DNA of 64,000 bases from Haematococcus lacustris (taxonomy: Eukaryota; Chlorophyta; Chlorophyceae; Chlamydomonadales; Haematococcaceae). Below are positions 10,893 through 20,656 of this stretch, piece by piece; position 1 is the stretch's first letter; each line of letters opens with the position of its first letter. Location of the stretch: contig JASKMD010000012.1 of the NCBI GenBank assembly GCA_030144725.1, positions 6,476,595 through 6,540,594 on the forward strand, in the 5' to 3' direction. The notes beneath the pieces were generated by a model. The model ran no database searches. It was not told the DNA's origin and was given only the letters and a program-made list of their open reading frames with translations. A program made the translations under genes and the position numbers.

Positions 10893-12808
10893 CAGCCTCC
10901 CCATGAGGGCAGTACCAACCAGCCCACAGGCCTCTCAACCCGCAGCAGCCACCCTTGCAGCAGCCACCCTTGAAGCAGCTGCCCCTGCAGCCCCACCTAG
11001 GACTGCAGTAGAGGCTGATGGCCTTGAGTCTAGCGCGGCAGCCACCCCTGCTGCCGCCCTCATAGCTGCTCCTGTGGCAGCCCCTCCAGCAGCAGCTGCG
11101 CAGCAAGCACCCATCCCTTGTATCCCTGCCCCTGCTCCTGCAGCCCCTGACCCAGCTGCCCCTGCTCCTGCAGCCCCTGACCCAGCTGCCCCTGCCCTCC
11201 CTGCTCTACTCCATCACCCCACTGCCTGCCACCCAGCTGCTGACCTGCAGAGTAGAACAGCAGCCGTGCCCACGCCAGCTGGCCAGACTGCCCCTGAAGG
11301 GGCAGCAGCAGAACCACGTGCAGAAGCAACACAGGTGTCAGTAGAAGCAGTGAAGCCACCAGCAGTAGCAGCAGCAGCAGCACCACTACCACCACCACCT
11401 ACAGCGACAGGATCACTAGCAGCAGGGCGGGCAGCAGCCAGAGAAGAAGCACCATTAAGAGCAGCAGCAGCAGCAGCAGCAGCGGCACCGACAGCAGGAT
11501 GGGCAGGAGATGTAGCACGACAAACAGCAGCAGCAGCAGCAGCAGCAACAACAGAACAAGGTCACAACCAAGTTGGCCTGCTTACAGGCAGTGTCACTCC
11601 AGCAAAAATGTCCTCTTTGCCTGGCATCCCTGCGAATGCAACAGCCGAACAGGTGGGACTTGAACCTGGTACGCCTGGACCAAATGCACAACACTGCAAT
11701 GCCAGCCCACCCCATACTTGTGCAAGTGCGCAGACTGCATCAGGCTCCGCGCGAGTAACTCCACCTAACGTCTCCCAATGCTCCTCAAGTCAGCTGGAAG
11801 AAGGCGCTCAGGGCGCTCAGGGAGCGCGCGAGGATGGTAGTCACCGCTCCCGCAGCCGGGAAGTGCGACGCCGAGGTCACACTTCGGGAGTTGAGCCGGC
11901 TCAGCGGGATGACAGCCGAAGGAGCAAGCGGAGGAGTCGTAGTCGTGTACGCGAGGAGCAGCATGCGGACCGCGACCACGAAGCACGCCGCAGCCGTCGT
12001 GAGCGACGTTCTGGCAGCCGGGAACCGCACAAACGGGATGAGCGAGTCGGGCAGTCGGGATTGCACACACCGCTGGGTGAGCCGGTCGCCGTGCCGGTTG
12101 AACCTGGGGCGCGTCCCGGTTCCAGCCACGTCATTGAGGGATCTCCACCCCCCTTGCCCACTGACTCCCCGGCACCCCAGCCCCCTGCATCGGAGCTGGA
12201 AGCAGTGCCGCTGCCTGCCATGGCCAGCAGCGTAGTCGGCCAGGTTACGGAGTTTGTGCGGGGGGTGCTGGACCCCCTGCACCGCGCAGCCATGGTGACC
12301 AAGGAGCAGTACAAGGTCATTGTGCGCAAGTGAGTGACAAGCATAACGCTGCACTCGCACAGGTGCATACGCAGATAGCTATTGATTTTCCTGATTTTCC
12401 ACTCCCTGGTGATGTTGAGTTCTGGACTTCCCTTTTGTCGCATCCCAGCATGTCAGTGTATTGTGGAGGGTGATTACAGTGCACTGCCAGCCAGCAAACA
12501 TGTGCATTGCTGGCCTGGTTGCCTGTGTATTGGCACAGCCCAACAGGGCATCACCACATGCCCGTCCTGCTGATGCTGCCCTAGTGCTGGCTGGGATCTT
12601 CACGCTGATGCTGGCGCTGATGCTGGCCTTGAAGCTGGCTGTGACGCTGGTTGTGTCATGTAGGTGCGTTGACAAGGTGATGCAGCACCACAAGGGGGCG
12701 CAGAGCGCGGACTTTCTGTTGCGTGAGCACCAGGCCGTGATGAGGCTAGTCGTTAAGACGGTGGAGGCAGTGCGCCAGTTGGAAGGGAAGGGTGTGGGGG
12801 GGGGCTGA
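6129..12808 (+). CDS. SR-rich nuclear protein with C-terminal SRI-like (Pol II CTD-binding type) domain, 1512 aa
   Basis: Six exons give one uninterrupted frame: 6129-6180, 6319-6672 (or 6666), 7332-8263, 8576-8653, 9352-12329, 12664-12808 (TGA). The start MDERAPAFAQCGQTL splices in phase to INKRKRVEEAVACNRRALR. The middle is low complexity: polyGln (9499-9525, 9592-9612, 10855-10890), Gly/Glu-rich and Ala/Pro-rich stretches. Around residues 1290-1370 is an Arg/Ser-rich block (SHRSRSREVRRRG, SRRSKRRSRSRVREE). The last 75 residues begin VTEFVRGVLDPLHRAAMVTK and continue EQYKVIVRKCVDKVMQHHKG. This resembles the SRI/PHRF1-type C-terminal fold that binds the phosphorylated CTD of RNA polymerase II. 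No PHD or RING finger was found, so it is not a full PHRF1. Role inferred: coupling transcription to RNA processing or chromatin. The long Asp-Pro frame at 6674-7303 is intron. Confidence 0.65.
6674..7303. repeat. (TGACCC)n hexamer array, about 105 copies, in intron 2 of SR-rich gene
   Basis: A 630-bp essentially perfect TGACCC array. It is open in two forward frames (Asp-Pro and Thr-Leu) and three reverse frames (Gly-Ser, Gly-Gln, Arg-Val). The flanking exons join in phase only if the array is removed by splicing: donor at 6673 (GTGACC) or 6667 (GTGGAG), acceptor CTGCAG ending 7331. Confidence 0.95.
8654..8815. repeat. G-rich minisatellite (GTAGGCAG / GGGGGGCAG) in intron 4
   Basis: Imperfect repeats of GGCAGGTAGGCAGGTA and GGGGGGCAG start at the donor following 8653 and fill the first part of this intron of the SR-rich gene. 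They are non-coding by exon phase. Confidence 0.75.
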
Positions 12809-13123
12809 GCTCCTGCGGGCGATACTGAAGCATCACAATGCCTTCCCCATGAACCTCGCCGTGTCAGCATTTACTGATCGGTGGGTTGTGAAAAGGCTGG
12901 AGCAAATGCAGTTGGGTCATCACAATCCATCAGCCAGGCACCTTGGAGGAGCCATGAGACGCACTTACAACATTAGACACGCTTTGCACACACAAAGAGC
13001 ATGGGGGCATATAAATATAAACTTGGAAACAATTCATAAAGATATATATCCATCGCTTGCACATGCTTTTTACGAAAACCCCGTTGTGCGAAGCTACTCG
13101 CTACCTGTGCTAATGAGCGGGAC
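12809..13123. promoter_or_regulatory. A+T-richer intergenic region, candidate promoter of TBC gene
   Basis: Between the SR-rich stop and the TBC start is a markedly A/T-richer stretch around 13005-13055. It contains GCATATAAATATAAAC and AAAGATATATATCC, which are TATA-like, roughly 70-115 bp upstream of the ATG at 13124. No coding exon was seen. Confidence 0.4.
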
Positions 13124-16100
13124 ATGAGCTCTCGCACCGCTGCGCCCAGCGACACATCCCGCACAGCGCAGCGCAGCGAGGACTACTTGGGTTTCAACAT
13201 CACCCGACCATTGACACCGCAGCAGCAGGCAGACAGGCTCGAGTCAAACAAAGAAGCGGAGTCTCGGAGCTCCGAATGGGCTAAGTTCGCAAGCAAGCGG
13301 CAGTTACCCAGCGCGTCCAGGTTGAAAAAGCTTGTCCGGCAGGTACTTTCATCGCACCTGGTGTGACAGCCCAAGCAGCGGTGACAATGATTTGCGTCGC
13401 TGTCCCCTGTTACAGGGAGGTGTCCCAGCAGCCCACCGGGCATGGGTGTGGTCAGAGGTGTCAGGAGCCAATGCAATGCGGAGTGACCATCCCAGCAATT
13501 ACTTTAGACGGTTGTCAACCTCCTCCCAGGCTAGTGAGGCATCAATCCGGCAGATAGACCTGGTGAGCGAGATGCATATCTTGCTGGCACGGATAGTAAA
13601 GCCATGCTCCATGCATAAGTGACAACATGTGGCTCATGTGCCCATGCATGTGGCAGGACCTTCCCCGCACCTACCCTGAGCATCAATGGCTGTGCTCAGT
13701 GACTGGGCAGGCCAGCCTCTGCAGTGTACTATTGGCCTACTCCATACACAACCCCCAGGTACTGGTTGCCCTTGGCACACTCATGGAGATGTGTCAAATG
13801 CTGATATGCATGTGCACCCAGGACCTGTAGCACCTGCTGCATGTGGTCAGTCATGGCCGTCACCTACGTCCTCTCCCCAGAGGAAATACAACAGTCCCTG
13901 CACTCAATAGCTGCAGCACTTGCTGTCCGCAGTGCTGCAAGCAACGTGTGTGCCAACATGGTGCTTTCTGTACAGGTTGGTTATTGCCAGGGCTTGAACT
14001 TTGTGGCAGCAATGCTGCTGGTCTCCACCGACAAGCAGCCCGAGACCGCCTTCTGGTTGCTCACAGCCTTGCTGGAGCGCATCCTGTACATTAACAACTA
14101 CTCACCGGACCTGCCAGGCTTTCAGGTGCAGGGCCACACTAGGCAAGGCCTACTGACTCAGCGTCTAGTCACCCTGCCCAGTCGCATGGTGCCATGTGAC
14201 AGCATGGGTGCCCGCATGCAGTGAGCCACACTGGCTGCACCCAAACGATGCCAGCCCGTCAGTGATCTTTGCAGCTAGCGGCTGGGACAATGCGGCTGGG
14301 ACAGAGCATAGCAGGTGTAGGTGTAGCAGGCAGACATGCTGGGGTTCCCGTCATCAACACCAGCGCCACCGTCACCATCATATTGAATGTTGCTGCAGCA
14401 TAACGCCGCTGATGCTGCAGCACGTGTGGATACGAATTCACCAAGCAGCAACAGGCCTGACTGGGGAGCAGCAATGATCCTGGAAACCAGCCCAGCCACT
14501 ACAGCCACTCAAAATAGTTGGGTTCATGTCAGCAGTGGTGCTTCACAGATGGTCACAGAGTCAGCATGACATTGTCTAGGCTCAGATGGTTTGGGCATGG
14601 CCTGCCTCCCTGCTCTGCCCCATGCCTCCAGCCTACTGATACCTAGCACTTACCCTCTGGCACGTGGTGGCAAGGCAATACACACTGTGTGCTTATGTGT
14701 TACACCTCCTCACAGGTTGAAATGCTGACATTGACGGACCTGGTAAAGGAGAAGCTTCCTAAGCTGCACAAGTAGGTGCTGCATGCTGCAGGGGCTGTCA
14801 ACGTTATGGAGCCACACAGCAGCGACCTAGCCTGGGCGGGGTAGCATGGCAGCAGACAGCCCTGCCACCTCACCCAGTGTTCACCAGCGGCCTGTCAGAT
14901 CCCAGCGCCTTGTTCACTACCGCTGCCCATATGACCCACCTACTGGCCTGATTTGCTCCAGCTGCCCATGTCAAACCTCATACTGCCCACCTTCAGTTGT
15001 GCTGCTGTACTGCCCCAGTTCCAGCTTGCATCTGCTGCCTCTTGCAGGCACTTGCAAGACCTGTCATGTGAAATGCAGATCCTGGCCACTGACTGGTAGG
15101 CCGTTCAGGGAGGCAGCCAGACAAGCAATGCTCAGCCAAGCAACAGCCAATGCATGTGTCGCCTTGCAATGCCTGGCGCTCATGGTGGGCCAGGCAAACG
15201 TGGAGCGGGTGGGCGCTACCATGCGGGTGGCATGGTGTAGGCATAGCACAGCTGCATGTTGAACCCCCAGCCGCATGGCTGGCAGTGACAGTGATTGTCC
15301 TGTGTGTACACCCTGGCAGGTACTTGACGCTCTACGCCACCAGCTTGCCGCCGGAAGTAGCAGTGCGAGTCTGGGACTGCCTGTTTGTGGAAGGCAGCAA
15401 GGTAGTTGGGCTGGTTGAAACCTGCTGCTCAGACCACCACGGCTTTGCTTTGTGCTGCAAGACCAAACTACTTGCCTGAGCAGCAGCTTCTGGAGTGCAT
15501 GCGAGCTCTTGCAAGCTAGCTGCAGCCAGTCACCCTTACCCCAGGTTGCTGCCAGGTGGTGTCAGCCGCACATCAGGCATGCACAGTGCTGGTTGGGTGG
15601 AGGGCTTGAGCATGTGGAACAGCTGTTGGAGCTGCGCTCCACTGTGTTGGCTGTGTTAGTATGGCAGGTCCATGCAGAGCCAAGGGTGGGGCTCATGCGT
15701 TGGCTTGTGTCGTTCCTGTTGTGCTTCAGATTTTGTACCGCGTGGCGCTGGCGCTGCTGCAGCTCTACCAGCCGGTGCTGTTGAGTCATGACAATGCAGG
15801 TGCGCAGCCACCAGGCAGGGCCAGCAGGCAGGGAAGGTGGACTGGTGGGCAGGCAGGGTCAATAGGCATGCCAGTAGGCAGGCAGCACAGCGGGTGGTCA
15901 AGCAGGCAGGCAAACAAGCAGGTAGGCAAGCAGGCAGGCAAACAAGCAGGTAGGCAAGCAGGCAGGCAAACAAGCAGGTAGGCAAGCAGGCAGGCAGGCA
16001 GACAAGCAGGTAGGCAAGCAGTGCACAGCCTTCTGAATAGCCATGGCTGAAGCATGCAATGTAGCAGCTGTGCATGTATGTTATAGTGGTGCTGCTGATC

Positions 16101-18097
16101 ACCACATGTTACATCTTGTTGGCGCTGCTGCTGCTGCTGCTGCTGCTGTGATGTTTGTGTGCAGGGGAGGTGCTGCAGAACCTGGATGCCGCTGCCACCG
16201 GGCATTACAATACCAAGCGCCTGCTGCGCACCGCCTTCAACCGCATAGGGAGCTTGCCAATGGAGAAGATCAACAGGATCCGACATAGCCAGCAGGTCAG
16301 GCATGCGGGGTGCCAAAAAGGGAGGGCTTGATGGGCTTTGCCTGTGCCCGAGCCCTTGCTGCTGCACACATGTATCCGCCACCTGCACCCTGTCAAGGCT
16401 GAACAAGGAGACACCTTCATCTTCAGCACATGACATGACTCAATGTGTCTATAGGGTTAGGGCCAGAACCAGGGTTAGCATTCATGTCAAAAAAGGAGAG
16501 TTAGGGTCAGGGTGAGCATGTACATCACAAAAGCGGGGTTAGGTTTAGGGTCAGGTTTAGGGTTAGGGTTAGGGCGAGCATGTACATCACACACAAGGAG
16601 GTGGTGGGAGTACAGCGTGTAGACAACATGCACCACATGTGCTCATAGACTGGACGTGTCATGTGCCATGGCGTCGAGCTGGCGGGCTGAAGCACCGCTT
16701 GTGTGCTGTTGGCTGATGGTGTTGCTGATGGTACTGGTAAGGCTGAATTGTGCAGCATGCTGTGTGCTGGTGCCGCGCAGCAAGTGGTGGACAAGATGCT
16801 CCAGAAGCGTGCGGTGGAGCGGCGCAAGCGGGAGCTGGCTGAGGCCCGCAAGGCAGCACAGCGCAAGGCGGAGCAGGAGGCCCTGCAGAGGGTGGAAGCA
16901 GGTGGGGCCCTAGACATGGGTTTTGGAGCAAGTGCAGTGTGACCGTGCCCGTGTAGCAGGAAAGTATTGTGACCGTGTTCTTGCACCCTGGCTTGAAATG
17001 CAGTGACTGCGCAGTGCTGATGTAGACTTGTTCACACACGCCAGCTGTCCGCTTTGCCTTGTGCTGTCTGGCAGCCATCCGTAGAATGCACCCCATGTCT
17101 GCGGATCATCTTTGTGGCTGGCAGTAGTGGAGAGACAGCAGAGGGACAGTGGAAGGACAGATCATGTGCAGCAGTGGTCCACGGGCTTAGTGTTGAGTGA
17201 CCGTTCCTGGTGTGCATGCCAAGCCAAGCAGTGTGAACTTCAAGCAACATCACATGCATGCAGAGATCCCTGACATGACGCCGGCTGAGCTAGCGGCCAG
17301 GGCGCTGCGCAACAACGTCAAGGACACCGCCAAGGTGCTGGGCAATGGGCTGGGCACGGTGATTGCCAAGACCAGGGAGGCCACCGGCAAGCTGCGGGAG
17401 CGAGTAAGGTGCGCTTGGTGGCATCTGTACTTAGGTGTGGTGGCGGTGGTGGGGTAGTGGTGACAGATACACAGGCAGCCAGGATGGCAACTGGCCAGTA
17501 GGGTTGCCTTGTCTTCATCATCAGGTATCCACCAACCGACATTGCTGCAGGAATCATATGTGTCTTAAAGTCGACACGCCATTGCTCAGGCTTGCTGGAT
17601 GCGAGCATGTGATGGCACATGGGTCTTACAACCATCAACTACCAGCCAGGCCTAGAGCCTATCAGATGCCTGTCCTCCACCCTTAGAAACGAGGTGCCCT
17701 TTGCCTTGTGTCAGCCCTTGATCCGGCATGTTGTAACTGTGCCCCTTTCCACTAGGCAAGGTGAATGATGGCAGTGCTGGTGCTTGTCATTGACGCAGGG
17801 TGCAAGAGGACATGACATGACATGCTGTTGATGACATCTCGTGAACAAGACATAGTTCAGTGCCAGCAGCAGCAACACTCACTTCAGGGTGTTGGCCTGT
17901 GGGTGGTCACAGACACACTTACTGCCCCGACACTGTTGCATGATGTTGGTCAGCGGCTCGTGGTAGACAGGCTGACAGCCCCAGAGACCGACTTTGATCC
18001 TAGCCAGCGTGCCTCAGCCTCTCCTCCTAACCTTGCTCCTGCTCCGCCTCCAGGCTACAACAAGAGCTGTGACTGGACACAAAATGCAATTCCTTAG
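13124..18097 (+). CDS. TBC-domain Rab GTPase-activating protein (GRTP1/TBC1D6-like), 469 aa
   Basis: Twelve exons agree in phase: 13124-13342, 13416-13562, 13657-13758, 13976-14125, 14716-14771, 15048-15095, 15320-15401, 15730-15799, 16165-16295, 16781-16901, 17264-17403, 17954-18097. The TBC domain runs from about residue 70 to 320. It has GVPAAHRAWVW, the arginine-finger motif IxxDxxR (I120, D123, R126 in IDLDLPR), the glutamine finger YxQ (Y159-C-Q161), then ATDWYLTLYATSLPPEV and RVWDCLFVEG. Both catalytic residues are present, so an active GAP that speeds GTP hydrolysis on a Rab in membrane traffic is expected. The C-terminus has a charged helix (QKRAVERRKRELAEARKAAQ). If exon 10 is read through, a stop at 16942 gives a shorter 388-aa form. 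Exon 12 is the least certain. Candidate TGTAA polyadenylation signals lie at about 18153 and 18203. Confidence 0.85.
15895..16018. repeat. 28-bp minisatellite in TBC intron 8
   Basis: About four copies of a CAAGCAGGTAGGCAAGCAGG-type unit of roughly 28 bp lie between TBC exons 8 and 9. They are flanked by further GGCAGGCA-rich sequence from 15805. Confidence 0.8.
16456..16576. repeat. Interstitial telomere-like tract
   Basis: Degenerate GTTAGGG, GTTTAGGG and GGGTCAGG words, ending in GGTTTAGGGTTAGGGTTAGGG, lie in TBC intron 9. They resemble the TTTAGGG/TTTTAGGG telomere repeat of plants and green algae but are interrupted and internal. Confidence 0.6.
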
Positions 18098-18316
18098 CAG
18101 CAAGTGTTGCTGCCAGTGCAGCCAATGCTTCACACTACCTGTAAGCATCCCATCTGTAAGACACAACAGAAGGACTTCCCCTGAGTTTTTGTGTGTTAAT
18201 TTTGTAATAGATATCACTTCCGCCCCACTCCGGTTGCCGGCACTCCGGTTGGCTGGCGACCGGATGCACCACCCAGCAAGGCCACTCCGCTTGGATAATG
18301 TTGCTGAATCCCTCAG

Positions 18317-18580
18317 ATGTCGCGGAATAAGAAACGCAAGCGCCCCGTCTCCCCCGCACAGAGTGCAACCGGTAAGCTGCAAAGCACTAGGCCCCCCAAC
18401 GCGACTCAAGTTGCTGCGCGTGTGCCATGCCGTCCCATGTATGTAGATGCCAGTGGCAGTGGGCAGCAAGAGATAGTTAGAGAGCGGCGCCAGGTCATCA
18501 AGGCTGCCCTGCGTGGCCTGGTGGAGGCAGCGCAGCCCGGCCTGATCTCAGCCCAGCGCAAGTTGACGCAGTTGTGGTGG
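18317..18580 (+). CDS. 5' exons of an unidentified nuclear-type protein
   Basis: Exon 18317-18371 (MSRNKKRKRPVSPAQSAT, donor GTAAGC) joins in phase to an exon from 18447 (TAG acceptor) encoding DASGSGQQEIVRERRQVIKA then ALRGLVEAAQPGLISAQRKL. The 3' end of the second exon is not fixed; I stop the feature where the frame loses character. The basic KKRKRP stretch resembles a nuclear localisation signal. These exons are probably the start of the gene whose later exons run from 20657 to 28665, with a large intron holding a small minus-strand gene, but the link is not proven. Confidence 0.5.
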
Positions 18581-18699
18581 AGATGGGCATTGATGGCCGG
18601 GCCTGCAACAATGCATAGGCATTAATAGTTTACACAGGCTATTAGCCTTACAAAGCATTAAGCTGGTAGTTTTGATGAGGTGCCCAGTGGTCTGGGGGG

Positions 18700-18800
18700 A
18701 AAGAGTGCCACCGGTGTGGGGTTGGCAGTCATCGAGGGTGCGACCGAGGATGATTCAACTTGATTGGAGTAGCTGAGTGAGATTACCCACACTCAAAATT
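18700..18800 (+). repeat. Dispersed repeat, copy 1 (inverted copy at 38590-38672)
   Basis: The segment containing GGTGTGGGGTTGGCAGTCAT, GAGGGTGCGA and GGAGTAGCTGAGTGAGATTA then CCCACA is found again as its reverse complement at 38590-38672, with a few substitutions over about 80 bp. More diverged similarity continues on one side (TGTTGTTCC/TTGTGCC, GTTTGCCTG). It lacks an open frame, so it is a mobile-element remnant or a small RNA gene candidate. Confidence 0.7.
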
Positions 18801-19737
18801 GTTGTGCCTTGTTGAACGAGTCTTGTTTGCCTGCTCCCTCCCAGCCACCTGCACCTTGTTGCCACCTGCTCCTTGATGTCTTAGGTGACACATGGCTACA
18901 ACTCCCCGCGGTTAGCGGTCATCATGCTGGGGTTTTCACCCTGTGGTTGCGAGTGGACAAACAGACCTGTGGCTAAGCTTTGGAACGTCTGTGTCTGTGT
19001 CTTCGGGGTTCATAGGGTTTCTAGGGTTTAGGCGGTGCTCACAGTGCATGTCAGGCAGTCAGGCTCGCCACCGCAACACTTTGTTGGGGCACCGTGTTGT
19101 AACTGTGACGTGAGATAGGGGTCGTGTCGTACAACATCTGACATGGCACTGCTTCCACAATGGTACAGCAAGTTTGCTGCAGCTAGTGGGCTGCTTTGCT
19201 GTTGAGCTGTGTTGTGGCATGCAACCTGACAGCTTTCCAGGCAGCACTGGCTCCTGCCAGCTCCTGACTACACATAGCGTATCAAGGCCTCACCACCTGG
19301 GATTACTCAGGCAACAGCAGGCAACGGCAGGCAAAAGCCACGCAAACCTTGCAAGGTAAAGCATGAGCATGTAGATCATGAAAACAGGGACATGAGACGA
19401 TGCGTGATTAGGTTGTGTGTACCCATATGCACAAGTTGCTAATGGGCAAGGCCAAGTAGCCACACCATCATCACAGTAGACTTGACATGCAGCATGTTTG
19501 TGGATCCGTACGCTACAGCACCAACACGCAAAGTCAAGCCAAGGCTGTCACATTTCTTATGCTGAGGGCTGCACCCTGGCTACTCCTGTATGAACAGACT
19601 GCCTCCTACGACCCAGGCTGGGCGACACACTCGATGGCCCACGATGTGGGGTAGTAGGCATACTTGTTGGGTCCTGTCAAGCACTGGTGTCTTGTTCAAC
19701 AAGCCAATTCATCATTTGGCCCCTGTAGGCAAGACAT

Positions 19738-20595
19738 TCTTGCAAAGCACTCAGCTGCCGCCCTGACTCGCTCCTGGCAAGTATGCACCAGTAAGCTTGC
19801 TGTCTTACCTAGCACGCTCTCCTCTTCGCGGTGTAGGTACCAGTCGCGTCGCAGCAAGGCTCGCTGGTAGTAATCCTTGTTGTACGCCCAAACGGTCTTG
19901 CCCTCTCTCCACTGGGACAAACTATCGATTAGCGTCAGGCCACCAGCCCAGATTCCTGCACTTCAGGGGTCATTAAAAACTAAGGCTGCACTTCCATCTT
20001 TGCTCAATGTTTTGCCCAAACGTACCCCCAATCACAATAAGGCAGGGCACCGCGTTCCAGCCCATACTGTTCCTTAACACTGACGCTCGTTACCACTGAC
20101 GCTTGTTAACTTGAGAGTGATACAGATGACCTATGTATGCTCACACCGGAGCAGACTCCAATGGCGCCGTAGCCTGCTGGGGCTTGGAATTCATCATGAG
20201 GTTCGTGCTTGCGCCGGCACTGTGTCACTATTTGGCAGACTCAAGCTGCGAAGATCCCCCGGGCAGCCCAGGCCCCTTGGGAGGGGGGGCGTGGAGCTCG
20301 GGAGTGGCCCAGCAGGCTGGAGCTAACTCCTTGGCAGGTGGGGTGCAGCCACAATATCCATCGCCACCCCTGATGTTTCTACTCAACCTTTTTCACTACG
20401 TTTGCAGAACCCAGCCACACAAAGGTTGGGAATGCACACATACCAAGACGGCATACCCATCACGCGTTTGTCCCAGCTCTCGCCCTCGGTGATGTCTTCA
20501 TGCCCTGTAATGCCATGGCGCTCTTTAAGCAACACGTGAGACACGCAGTGGCCTGCTGCCAGCCTGCCATTGTCAACTGACATCCCAAGACTCAT
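19738..20595 (-). CDS. Small unidentified protein (about 95 aa), opposite strand
   Basis: Exon 20595-20444 (start MSLGMSVDNGRLAAGHCVSH, then GHEDITEGESWDKRVMGMPS, donor GTATGT) joins in phase to 19921-19809. That exon encodes LSQWREGKTVWAYNKDYYQR then ALLRRDWYLHREEESVLG, with donor GTAAGA. Third positions of the second exon are strongly G/C, as expected for real coding here. The terminal exon is uncertain: an acceptor near 19780 would give only a few residues before a stop. A later in-frame methionine at 20583 is an alternative start. I do not recognise the family; a small organelle or axonemal subunit is possible. It would lie within an intron of a plus-strand gene, or separate two genes. 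Confidence 0.5.
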
Positions 20596-20656
20596 GCATG
20601 TGTCGATCGCATGTTGTTAGCATGGACCTCATGTTGTGTTTTTGCTTTTGGTGTAG

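Noticed and set aside
6129..12808. Full PHRF1 identity (PHD plus RING fingers)
   Set aside because: Only the Arg/Ser block and the C-terminal SRI-like domain are present. No Cys/His-rich finger was found upstream, and the start exon splices directly to the body.
15656..16436. Cys-Leu-Pro-Ala repeat frames on the minus strand
   Set aside because: Read through the intronic 28-bp minisatellite of the TBC gene.
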